From contig DHWU01000054.1 of NCBI GenBank assembly GCA_002413345.1, positions 10,467-64,448 on the forward strand: a stretch of DNA of 53,982 nt. The letters run 5' to 3'. Made by a program: the position numbers and the translations under genes. The stretch is from Propionibacteriaceae bacterium UBA5174 (GTDB lineage Bacteria > Actinomycetota > Actinomycetes > Propionibacteriales > Propionibacteriaceae). Every line of letters begins with the position of its first letter. The first letter of the stretch is position 1. Under the pieces are notes generated by a model. It did not search any database. It was not told the origin of the DNA and saw nothing but the letters and a program-made list of their open reading frames with translations. Positions 24,753-32,301 of the stretch are shown piece by piece.

Positions 24753-26728
24753 GCCTTCACCTCGGCGAACAGGGCTTCAATGCGGCCGATCACGGCCTGC
24801 ACGTCCGCGTCGATGGTCTCCAGCGGCCTGGGTGGGACGTAGCGGTAGAAGACTCGGGTGAACGGGATCTCGTACCCGATCTTCGTGCTGCTCTTGTCCA
24901 GCCAGGCGTCGGGCACCCAGGGCACGACCTCGCGCTCAAAGTAGGCGTCGATGTCCTCGGTGAGCGGTACGTTCTCGCGGTCACGTAGGGATGGATCGGG
25001 GACTGGATGGCCCTTGACCGTGACCAGTTCACCCTCGGTGCCCGACTCCGCGAAGGTGCCGAGGATGGCCTTGCGGACGTTCGGTAGCAGGCCCATGACT
25101 CCGGCCGACTTCATCGCGGCGTCAAGCGCTTCGTTGAAGGAGGCCGCCGAGGTCCAGGTGGTGCTCTCCGGGAGCGCGAGGAGCCCCGTGCGGATGTTGG
25201 CGCGCAGGCCCTTCTCCATGCTCTTGACGGCGCGCTGCTCCATAGCGGTCTCGATGCGTTCGGCGTCGACCGAGAACACCTGTCGGAGAGGCTGCTCCAC
25301 GGTGATGGTGCGGTAACCGAATTCGTCGTTCGCCATGACGCGAGAGAACTCTGCGTCGGCGTCCTCGAACTCGCCATGCAGCTGGATCACACGGTCGATG
25401 TCGCCGCCGCTGAGCATCCGCCGTTTGGCGCCCAGGGATTTCGGCATCTTGACCCACATGCCGCTGGCGTCGATCAGCTGGACCGTGCCCTTGCGCTCGG
25501 GGTCCTTGCGGTTGGTGAGCAGCCAGATGTAAGTCGAGATGCCGGTGTTGTAGAACATGTCGGTCGGCAAGCCGATGATGGCCTCCACCAGGTCGTTGGT
25601 GAGCAGCCAGCGTCGGATCTCTGACGGGCCCGACTCGGCGCCACCTGTGAACAGCGGGGAGCCGTTGAGGACGATTGCCGCTCGTGCTCCGCCTTGATCG
25701 GCCGGTCGCATCTTCGAGACCAGGTGCTGCAGGAACAGCATCGCCCCGTCATTGACTGGGGGCAGTCCGGCGGCGAATCGACCGTCGTGGCCGTCGCGTT
25801 CACGCTCGTCCTCAACAGCCTTGCGCTGGCCTTTCCAGTCCACGCCGAAGGGAGGGTTCGCCAGGCAGTAGGTGAAGGTTCGTCCACGATGCCCGTCGCG
25901 CAGGAGGGTGTCGTCGCGGATCAAGTTGTGCACGTCCTGGCCCTTGATGAGCATGTCAGCCTTGGCAATGGCATACGTCTCGGGATTGCGCTCCTGACCG
26001 GCCAGGGTGAGCCGGACGCCGGGGTTGTGCTCCCGGACCCATTCCTCGGCCACGCTCAGCATTCCACCGGTGCCGCAGGTCGGGTCGTACACCTGGCGGA
26101 GCGCGTGAGGGTTCGACAGTGCCTCGTCGTCGGAGGTGAACAGCAGGCCGACCATGAGTCGGATGACCTCGCGGGGAGTGAAGTATTCCCCAGCGGTCTC
26201 CTTGGAGGACTCCATGAACCGGCGGATCAGTTCCTCGAACAGTTGCCCCATCTCTATGTTGGAGACCCGGTCAGGGTGGACATCGAGACCAGCCTTGAAC
26301 CCCGGTCTGCCAGGGAGGAACTTCTCAAGGATGAGCGCGAGCAGATCGTGGGTGTCCAGTTCGTCAATGATCTCGTGCATCTTGAACAGGGTGAAGATTT
26401 CGCGGGTCTCCGGGTCGAAGCCGTCGATGTAGTCCTTCAAGTTGCTGGCGATCTGGGCCGGATCACCCAGCTCGGTCAGGCTGTATCGGGAGGTGTTGTA
26501 GAAGCTGACGCCGGACGCCTTAGTGAGTAGCTGCTCCATCACCAGCGGCGAGCGGCCTTCAACCTTCGGAAGCGCGTTCAGGACGTTCTGCTTGGTGGGC
26601 GCAAGCACTGCATCGAGCCGGGCGAGAACCGTAAACGGAAGGATGACTTTGCCGTACTCCTTGGGTTTGAACGGGCCTCGCAAGAGGTCGGCGATACTCC
26701 AAACAAATGCGGCGCTCGGCGCTGTCAC
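24749..26728 (-). CDS. hsdM: Type I DNA methyltransferase subunit
   Basis: A 659-residue adenine methyltransferase. An N-terminal HsdM_N domain (LRGPFKPKEYGKVILPFTVL) precedes the SAM-binding motif YDPTCGTGGML and the catalytic motif LANPPFGVDW (NPPF). GTG 26728 was chosen because AAAGGAA lies seven bases upstream; the longer frame to 26794 is poor. First gene of the hsdM-hsdS-hsdR operon. The product protects host DNA and, with HsdS and HsdR, forms the restriction complex. Confidence 0.95.
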   Translation of the reverse strand: MTAPSAAFVWSIADLLRGPFKPKEYGKVILPFTVLARLDAVLAPTKQNVLNALPKVEGRSPLVMEQLLTKASGVSFYNTSRYSLTELGDPAQIASNLKDYIDGFDPETREIFTLFKMHEIIDELDTHDLLALILEKFLPGRPGFKAGLDVHPDRVSNIEMGQLFEELIRRFMESSKETAGEYFTPREVIRLMVGLLFTSDDEALSNPHALRQVYDPTCGTGGMLSVAEEWVREHNPGVRLTLAGQERNPETYAIAKADMLIKGQDVHNLIRDDTLLRDGHRGRTFTYCLANPPFGVDWKGQRKAVEDERERDGHDGRFAAGLPPVNDGAMLFLQHLVSKMRPADQGGARAAIVLNGSPLFTGGAESGPSEIRRWLLTNDLVEAIIGLPTDMFYNTGISTYIWLLTNRKDPERKGTVQLIDASGMWVKMPKSLGAKRRMLSGGDIDRVIQLHGEFEDADAEFSRVMANDEFGYRTITVEQPLRQVFSVDAERIETAMEQRAVKSMEKGLRANIRTGLLALPESTTWTSAASFNEALDAAMKSAGVMGLLPNVRKAILGTFAESGTEGELVTVKGHPVPDPSLRDRENVPLTEDIDAYFEREVVPWVPDAWLDKSSTKIGYEIPFTRVFYRYVPPRPLETIDADVQAVIGRIEALFAEVKA

Positions 26729-26815
26729 GTCGTTCCTTTCCGAAGGTCCGCTCTCACCGTAGAGGTGCCTCCCGACATCTCGGACGCGCGACACCCCGAT
26801 TTGTTGGTAGTTACC

Positions 26816-27145
26816 TCAGCCTGGCCAGGCTGGCTTCTCCAGCCCGAGTGCCGCTGTCAGCCGCCCTATGTCAGCCAGTCTCATTGGGACCGTGCCGTTC
26901 AGGAGACGCCCCAGCCTGGTTCGATCCATCTTCGCCCGACCGGCCAGCCATTTCTGAGTTCGATGCTCCTTCGCTAGATAGACACCGACGTGGCATGCAA
27001 AACGGTGCTGAATCTCGGCGGCGGCACAGAGCGCTACTTCGTCGGCCGTGTTCGCGTGGGGCCGAAACGCCACGCTTGGGTTCTTCCCAAAGAGCGTGGG
27101 GATGACACAGAACTCGCGAGGGACATAGGCGGGTCCGTTCGGCAC
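26816..27145 (-). CDS. Small HTH protein, start uncertain
   Basis: About 109 residues; the C-terminal part LAGRAKMDRTRLGRLLNGTVPMRLADIGRLTAALGL has the look of an XRE-type helix-turn-helix, preceded by a helix rich in Ala and His (ADEVALCAAAEIQHRFAC). GTG 27145 is a guess; the frame stays open to 27421 but the upstream part is low-complexity Arg/Pro. It lies upstream of hsdM on the same strand and could regulate the restriction operon. Confidence 0.55.
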   Translation of the reverse strand: MPNGPAYVPREFCVIPTLFGKNPSVAFRPHANTADEVALCAAAEIQHRFACHVGVYLAKEHRTQKWLAGRAKMDRTRLGRLLNGTVPMRLADIGRLTAALGLEKPAWPG

Positions 27146-27284
27146 AAGCCCATGCTGATATCTCTCGGGTGCCGCGTCTGCCACCAGCGCCGGGACACGC
27201 CGCGTGCGCGTACGGTACGCGCACAAGCGCGCACGGTGCCAGCATCTTGGGGCCGCCGTAGACCGGTTTTGCGTGAGAGATGAA

Positions 27285-27563
27285 CTACGCGCGCTTATGC
27301 GGGGGCCACAACGCACGGTTGAGGCCGACTTCGAGGTTGGCGATGGTTCGGCTGTCGGGCCAGGAGCGTCCGGCCAGGAGGTCGGAGAGGGCCGAGTAGT
27401 CCACGTCCGCTTTGGTGGCAACCGTCCGCTGGCTCAAGGTCCCCATCGCCGCGAGCACCCGCACGGCGAGCAGGCGGACCTTCTCAGCGGCGGGGTCGGT
27501 ACAAACCGCGTTCGGCCAGTCGTCACACAGACTGGCTGGCGATGGCCGCTTGGGTCGGGGCAT
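27285..27563 (-). CDS. XRE-type regulator divergent from the recombinase
   Basis: A 92-residue protein starting MPRPKRPSPASLCDDW, with a helix-turn-helix VRVLAAMGTLSQRTVATKADVDYSALSDLLAGRSWPDSRTI. ATG 27563 was chosen over a longer frame that crosses the intergenic operators. It is divergent from the recombinase-like gene across a 114-bp gap with a TGTTGG-N6-CCAACA site inside it and another on the recombinase start codon. The likely role is repression of the integration operon; this is inference from layout. Confidence 0.7.
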   Translation of the reverse strand: MPRPKRPSPASLCDDWPNAVCTDPAAEKVRLLAVRVLAAMGTLSQRTVATKADVDYSALSDLLAGRSWPDSRTIANLEVGLNRALWPPHKRA

Positions 27564-27614
27564 GACCTGACAGTAGGGCAGAAGCCCGAGAATCCTCCGC
27601 AGCCACAACCGGCG

Positions 27615-27632
27615 TGTTGGTTTCTCCCAACA
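27615..27632. promoter_or_regulatory. Operator-like inverted repeat 1
   Basis: TGTTGG-TTTCTC-CCAACA between the divergent HTH and recombinase-like genes. The same half-sites and 6-base spacing recur 56 bp downstream. Confidence 0.6.
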
Positions 27633-27668
27633 GCTTCTGACGCTCATAATGTCAGGGCCTTCTGGGAG

Positions 27669-27690
27669 GGTGTTGGTATGAACCAACACC
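27669..27690 (+). promoter_or_regulatory. Operator/hairpin 2 enclosing the recombinase start codon
   Basis: Perfect 9-base arms GGTGTTGGT (27669-27677) and ACCAACACC (27682-27690) around ATGA. The ATG at 27678 is the recombinase start, so in mRNA the codon sits in a tetraloop and the ribosome-binding GGGAGGG (27664-27670) runs into the stem. It includes the same TGTTGG-N6-CCAACA pattern as repeat 1. Confidence 0.65.
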
Positions 27691-28628
27691 GAGACTTTGA
27701 GCGGCGCTCTCTCGACCAGACGCTAGAGCGGTTCCAGCCGCGCAACCTTCCGCTCACCCGCTGGCTGACGGTGGCCGATTTCGTGCGCGAGACCATCGCA
27801 CTGTCGCAGCCTCCGAGCGCAGACGAGTGCCGCCGCCGGATGGGGATCGTCGCCCGCCTCGCGATCTGGGTTCACTTCGAAGCCGGGCACCCCCTCGACG
27901 TTCATCACGTACTCCATCCCGACGTGATCGCCGAGTGGTTCGACCAGGTCACCGACTACGAGCCCAACGTCAAAGCGATGGAGCGAGCGCGGGTACATCG
28001 AGTCGCCAACAAGGTGAACCCCGATTTCCCTCGACCAGACGCTCCCAACACCCCTTACCGAGGCGCATCCGAGCCGACGCCCTACACCGACGCTGAGCTG
28101 CTGCTCATCAAGGACTGGTGGCACGCCCAGCGGACCGAGCAGCGCCGTGAAACTGTCGCGTTGCTTCTGGCTTTGGCGCTCGGGGCCGGACTCAACACCT
28201 TCGAGCTGGTGCGCGTCCGCGCGAAGGACATCACCGTCGATGACCTCGGCGTGCTCGTGACCGTGCATGAGCCAGCGCCGCGCCAAGTGCCCGTACTGGC
28301 CGCGTGGGAAGCACCCCTTCGGGTGTATGCCGCCGTGGCTGACCCTGACTGGTACGTCTTCGCGCCGGGGCGACGTGTTCGCAATGCGTCCACGGTGACT
28401 TCGTTCCTCGCCGGGTGTAACTCCGACTCAGGGCTGCGCCCAATGATTCAACGCACTCGCACAACCTGGATCGTCAACCACGTTGTCGCCGGGGTGCCTA
28501 TCGCTGACATCGCCTACGCCGCCGGGCTAAGAACACTCGATACATACAACCGCTGGGTCTACGCCGCGACAGGACGCAGCGCATCTGCTCACTACCGGGC
28601 ATTCCTTCGGGCCGAGAAAGCCCAGTGA
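27678..28628 (+). CDS. Degenerate tyrosine-recombinase-like protein
   Basis: A 316-residue protein shaped like a phage-type integrase: an N-terminal helical SAM-like domain (residues 25-110), then a catalytic-like domain. Box I reads ALGAGLNTFELVRVRAKDI (residues 167-185), with Asn173 where the first catalytic Arg is usual. Box II reads QRTRTTWIVNHVVAGVPIADIA (Arg259/Arg261), and the end LRTLDTYNRWVY offers Tyr290 or Tyr295 as nucleophile. ATG 27678 follows GGGAGGG by seven bases. The DDE-type gene starts six bases downstream. The missing Arg suggests either a diverged active enzyme or a DNA-binding partner of the DDE protein. Confidence 0.65.
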   Translation: MNQHRDFERRSLDQTLERFQPRNLPLTRWLTVADFVRETIALSQPPSADECRRRMGIVARLAIWVHFEAGHPLDVHHVLHPDVIAEWFDQVTDYEPNVKAMERARVHRVANKVNPDFPRPDAPNTPYRGASEPTPYTDAELLLIKDWWHAQRTEQRRETVALLLALALGAGLNTFELVRVRAKDITVDDLGVLVTVHEPAPRQVPVLAAWEAPLRVYAAVADPDWYVFAPGRRVRNASTVTSFLAGCNSDSGLRPMIQRTRTTWIVNHVVAGVPIADIAYAAGLRTLDTYNRWVYAATGRSASAHYRAFLRAEKAQ

Positions 28629-28634
28629 CCTGAG

Positions 28635-30389
28635 ATGACCATTTTGGGCACGAACGGATGGGGGGCCGACGACTACGTCGGCTCCCTGTTCGACGTGCCT
28701 GAAGCGGTCCACTCCATCGACCGGCGCACCACGAGCGTCGATGTGGCTGCGCTCAACCAAGCCCGAAGCCTGGTGAAGCAAGCGGGCGTGGTGGAGCTGC
28801 TCGCTGAGTGGCGGGCCGAAGACGGCGCTGATCCTCTTCGCGGCGGACGGCCCCACCTGGTGACAGATGAACAGGTTCTGACCCTGCTCATGGTGCTGAT
28901 GCTCGACAACTCCCCTATGCACATCACCCGAGTACGGGATCTCGTTTGCCACCGGCTGACCAAACGCGCCCACGACGCTCTCGGGCTGACCAGGGACAGC
29001 CGTGACGAGGCGGCTTGGTACTTCCGGCTTTGGCGAGCATTCCGTCGGGTGCTTGCACCCATCGACCCCTACCCCGGCCAGCAGTACCACCGCCGGTACA
29101 CGAAGGAGGAATGGAAGGCGGTGGTGGCCGCTCGCACGCCGGAAGTCACATCGCAGCGCCAGGACCGGCTGCACCGCTTCACCAACCAACTTGTCTGGGC
29201 CTCGGTGATGGCGATGCCGGAGAAGTTCCGCGACAACTGGGACGGGACCATCTGCGTGGACGGCACGTCGTTCAAAGCCACCTGGAGGGGAACAGCGACA
29301 AGAGGCAGCCGTGTGTCCAGTGAGCCTGATGCGGGCTGGTATCGACGCGACGGAGACCACAAGGGCATCGAGGGCAAGGACGCCATCGAGTGGTCCTGGG
29401 AAGCAGCCCTGGTCACCATGGCGTCTCCCGTGATGGGTGATGAGAGGTTCCCGAAGCTGCTGGTGGGCATGAGCCTCGGCCAGCCTGGCGTTGCTCCTCG
29501 TACGCACGCACTGGCCGCGCTCCAGAACGTCGCCAGCGCTGACGTGCCCCGTGGCTATGCCATCGGCGACAAGCTGTACCTTCCCGGGTCGAAGCCGGAG
29601 ACCTGGCAGGAGCCGGTGCGCAAACTCGGCTACCGGCTGATCGGCGACCAGATCAAAGGACAGACCGGCGTCCAGGGCACCCATGACGGCGCGCTGCTCG
29701 TTGACGGCAACTGGTACTGCCCGGCGATGCCTCGCCCGCTCGTGGAAGCGACCACCGAGTATGACAAGGGCAAGGTAGACGCCGAGACCTACGCTGCACG
29801 ATTGCGGCGCCGGGGCGAGTACATCCTGCGGGAGAAGGAAGGGCCGCGCCCGGACGCCTCGGTCCGCTACAAGTGCCCGGCGGTGGGACTCGGCGCGACG
29901 TGCGAATGCCCGCTGCGCAAGCGCGATGTTGACCCTGGAAAGGGCCGCCGAGCCAAGGTGCTGGACGTACCCGACGAACCGCGAGGCATCTGCACGAAGG
30001 GGTCGATCACCATCCCGCTGTCCGCAGCAACCAAGCACGCCCAGCAAGGTCCACAGTGGAACACCGAAGCCTGGCACGAGGCGTACAACAGCCCCCGGCA
30101 GACGATTGAGTCGCATAACAAGTTCCTGAAGGACTCCTCTGGCATGCAGCTGGGCGACCACTCGCGCCGCTTGGTACGTGGGTTCGCCGCGCAAGCCTTC
30201 ATCGTCGCCCTCGCCGTGGTCGCCGACAACATCCGCGTCCTCAAGAGCTTCCTGACTCGTCCCGAACGAGCAAACGACGACAACCCGACGCCACCGCGCA
30301 GACCCCGACACAGGCCCGGCCGCTGGACCTCCCTGTCGGAACTGCTCGCCGCCAACCCGTCGAACGCGCCCGGCGAAGTAGCAGCGTAA
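28635..30389 (+). CDS. DDE-transposase-like protein of the island
   Basis: A 584-residue protein with a candidate DDE triad: Asp209 in ICVDGTSFK, Asp312 in AIGDKLYLPG and Glu492 in RQTIESHNKFLKD. Between the second Asp and the Glu lies a cysteine cluster (Cys414, 423, 425, 453) like the metal-binding insertion of IS1182-type transposases. The N-terminal 130 residues form a helical DNA-binding-like region (QVLTLLMVLMLDN, ITRVRDLVCHRLT). It is the last gene before the right junction and follows the recombinase-like gene by six bases. It is longer than most IS transposases; no simple IS ends flank it alone. Confidence 0.7.
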   Translation: MTILGTNGWGADDYVGSLFDVPEAVHSIDRRTTSVDVAALNQARSLVKQAGVVELLAEWRAEDGADPLRGGRPHLVTDEQVLTLLMVLMLDNSPMHITRVRDLVCHRLTKRAHDALGLTRDSRDEAAWYFRLWRAFRRVLAPIDPYPGQQYHRRYTKEEWKAVVAARTPEVTSQRQDRLHRFTNQLVWASVMAMPEKFRDNWDGTICVDGTSFKATWRGTATRGSRVSSEPDAGWYRRDGDHKGIEGKDAIEWSWEAALVTMASPVMGDERFPKLLVGMSLGQPGVAPRTHALAALQNVASADVPRGYAIGDKLYLPGSKPETWQEPVRKLGYRLIGDQIKGQTGVQGTHDGALLVDGNWYCPAMPRPLVEATTEYDKGKVDAETYAARLRRRGEYILREKEGPRPDASVRYKCPAVGLGATCECPLRKRDVDPGKGRRAKVLDVPDEPRGICTKGSITIPLSAATKHAQQGPQWNTEAWHEAYNSPRQTIESHNKFLKDSSGMQLGDHSRRLVRGFAAQAFIVALAVVADNIRVLKSFLTRPERANDDNPTPPRRPRHRPGRWTSLSELLAANPSNAPGEVAA

Positions 30390-30528
30390 GCGCCGCCCAC
30401 CCAGCAAACTGCACACCCTTACCGCCAGGCCGAGCCATTCAACTCGGTCGCTTTGGCATGCCCAACCTCGGCTCGCGACCAGGGGTAGACACCCGTCCGC
30501 CCGGCCTGGTCGGCTTTCGGAGCCTGCG

Positions 30529-30566
30529 CTTCCCCTCGATCTTGGCCAGATTTCCCCTCGCCCTGG
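30529..30566 (+). repeat. Paired TTCCCC direct repeats, right end
   Basis: CTTCCCCTCGATCTTGG (30529-30545) and TTTCCCCTCGCCCTGG (30551-30566), their TTCCCC cores 22 bp apart as at 10423-10461. Confidence 0.55.
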
Positions 30567-30574
30567 CACGGCCA

Positions 30575-30588
30575 CCAGTTACGCAAAC
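30575..30588 (-). repeat. Right terminal inverted repeat
   Basis: The complement reads GTTTGCGTAACTGG and matches the left-end repeat at 13 of 14 bases. It stands 28 bp inside the right junction, against three at the left, so the ends are asymmetric. Confidence 0.7.
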
Positions 30589-30616
30589 GATGAGGGGGTG
30601 GTTTCGCAGTCGAACC

Positions 30617-30623
30617 ACCCTGG
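30617..30623 (+). repeat. Right junction core ACCCTGG
   Basis: Right copy of the 7-bp direct repeat; the codon phase of ACC-CTG is the same as in the left copy. Confidence 0.8.
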
Positions 30624-31456
30624 CTTTAGGCGACCGATTTCGGCTGCACGCGATCGGTTTTGGGCTCAGCTATCGCCCGTCGGTGACCATCCGGCAGCAC
30701 ACCTTGACCACCATTACTTTGCAGGAACTGGCCGAGGGCGACCTAATGCCTACCGAGGTCGCCGATTTTCTGCAGGCAGCGGTGTTGGCCCGCAAGTCGA
30801 TGGTGATTTCCGGCGATCAGGGAGCTGGCAAGACCACTCTCTTGAGAGCTCTGATTGCCGCGATTCCCGACAATGAACGCTTCGGGACCTTGGAGACCGA
30901 CTACGAATTGCTCACCCATCTGCAACCCAACCGACGAAACATGTTGGCGCTTCAGGCGAGAGTTGGCATGGGCGAGATTGTTGGTGCTCACCGCCTAGGC
31001 GAATACGCAGTGGCCGACCTCATCCCCGAAGCCCTGCGGCAAAACCTGACCAGATTGGTGGTCGGCGAGGTGCGCGGCAGCGAGGCCGGGGCCATGTTTG
31101 AGGCGATGACTGCCGGTGCGGGCACTTTGTCCACAACCCACTCTCACTCTGCCGCCTCGACGATCGATCGACTGGCCTCCCGAGTTGCCCAAACCGGCGT
31201 CCTGAGCATCACCGAGGCCTACCGTCAGGTCGCGCACCATCTGCATCTACTGATTCACGTGAAACTGGTTGATGACACCTGGCGAGGTGGGGTGCGAAGG
31301 CGACACATCGCCGAGATTCGACAGCTCACCGGAGCCATCGAAAACGGACGCCCAGTGACCCACCTGTGCTACCAAAGCCAGCATCCCGGCCACTATGACT
31401 TCCACCCCGACGCGGCCTTGGCCGCAGAGTTGGCCCAGTATCAGGTGGGTCAATGA
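30617..31456 (+). pseudogene. cpaF: cpaF (tadA) 3' part, ATPase domain
   Basis: The C-terminal 279 residues of the pilus ATPase, beginning TLALGDRFRLHAIGFGLSYR. Walker A is SGDQGAGKTTLLRA, the acidic box is FGTLETDYEL, Walker B is LTRLVVGEVRGSEA, and a His-rich box STTHSHSA follows. All catalytic motifs look intact. Without the N-terminal domain it has no native start. The island end supplies an in-frame ATG at 30590 with no ribosome-binding site, so weak expression of a 288-residue fragment is conceivable. The tadB gene overlaps its stop codon, so interruption may also affect downstream genes. Confidence 0.88.
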
Positions 31457-32301
31457 TGCTGGTTCTGGCGGCTCTGAGCGGCGCGATGCTCCTCGGCGGC
31501 GGCTTCGTTGTGGTGGTCGGCTTCAACAGGACAAACCCCCCTATCCCCAGGTTATCCACACGCATGTGGACAAAACCTGTGGACAGGGCGGTCAAAAGGA
31601 GGCTGTTGCTGGTTCTTGGCGCGATTCTGGTTGGTGCAGTTGCTGCCGTGTGGAGTGGCTGGGGGTTGTTGATCTTCATCGTGCCTGCCGCCGCCGTCGC
31701 GTTGCCGGTGCTGCTGTCGGCCCCACGAAATCGAGACCTCGAACTCTTACAGGCGGTCGACCGCTGGCTGCGAAGCTTGGCTTCGCTTCTAGCGACCGGT
31801 CGGTCGATTTCCGACGCCATTCGCGTTTCGGCACGGCAGGCTTCGGCCGGTTTGGCGCCAAGCCTAAAACGCCTCGTCGCCCGACTTGATGAACGCTGGA
31901 CTATCGAGCAGGCATTGTTGGAGATGGCCGAGGAACTCGACAGCCCCGACACCGATGCGGTCCTAGCCGCGCTAGCTCTTGCCGCTCAACGCGGCGGTAC
32001 CGGAGCCAGAGTCACCCTCGAGGCTTTGGCGGACAATCTCCAAGACCGTCTTCGGGCGCTGCGCGAGATCAGTACCGAGCGGGCCAAGCCGCGTTTTGTG
32101 GTGCGTCAGGTGACCCTGATCACGGTAACCGTGCTCGGCTTAGCACTGCTGTTCGGAGGTTCCTTCTTCGCCCCCTTCGGCACCCCGATTGGTCAGGTAC
32201 TCCTCATATCCCTAGTGAGCGCGTATTTTGGCTCACTGCTGATGCTGCGCCGAATGACTCTGCCTCGCGCCCGCCAACGCATCCTTAGGCGAGCGGCATG
32301 A
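31453..32301 (+). CDS. tadB: Tad pilus inner-membrane platform protein TadB
   Basis: A 282-residue type II secretion F-domain protein. Two N-terminal helices (residues 3-25 and 50-85), a cytosolic T2SSF domain (LLQAVDRWLRSLASLLATGRS, AQRGGTGARVTLEALADNLQ) and two C-terminal helices. It forms the membrane platform that the CpaF motor acts on. The start overlaps the cpaF stop (ATGA) and the stop overlaps the tadC start, a tight operon. Confidence 0.88.
   Translation: MMLVLAALSGAMLLGGGFVVVVGFNRTNPPIPRLSTRMWTKPVDRAVKRRLLLVLGAILVGAVAAVWSGWGLLIFIVPAAAVALPVLLSAPRNRDLELLQAVDRWLRSLASLLATGRSISDAIRVSARQASAGLAPSLKRLVARLDERWTIEQALLEMAEELDSPDTDAVLAALALAAQRGGTGARVTLEALADNLQDRLRALREISTERAKPRFVVRQVTLITVTVLGLALLFGGSFFAPFGTPIGQVLLISLVSAYFGSLLMLRRMTLPRARQRILRRAA

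Larger units (their letters stand above)
10366..30623. mobile_element. 20.25-kb integrated island inside cpaF
   Basis: The element is bounded by ACCCTGG at 10366-10372 and 30617-30623; the repeat unit from one copy to the other is 20,251 bp. It carries inverted 14-bp repeats near both ends, paired TTCCCC repeats at both ends, a recombinase-like and a DDE-transposase-like gene at the right end, HTH regulators, and defence-type cargo: Abi_2, a nuclease/protease cassette, a toxin-antitoxin pair and a type I restriction system. Exact in-frame restoration of cpaF on removal is direct evidence of insertion. I see no relaxase, replication or virion genes, so it looks like a non-conjugative integrative element. 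Confidence 0.9.

Noticed and set aside
28527..30575. 682-residue open frame on the minus strand opposite the DDE-type gene
   Set aside because: Its composition (Arg, Gly, Val rich, no domain, no ribosome-binding site) is that of an antisense shadow in GC-rich DNA; the plus-strand gene has clear motifs.
10366..30623. Prophage or conjugative element
   Set aside because: No capsid, portal, terminase, lysis, relaxase or type IV secretion gene is present; only integration, regulation and defence-type genes.
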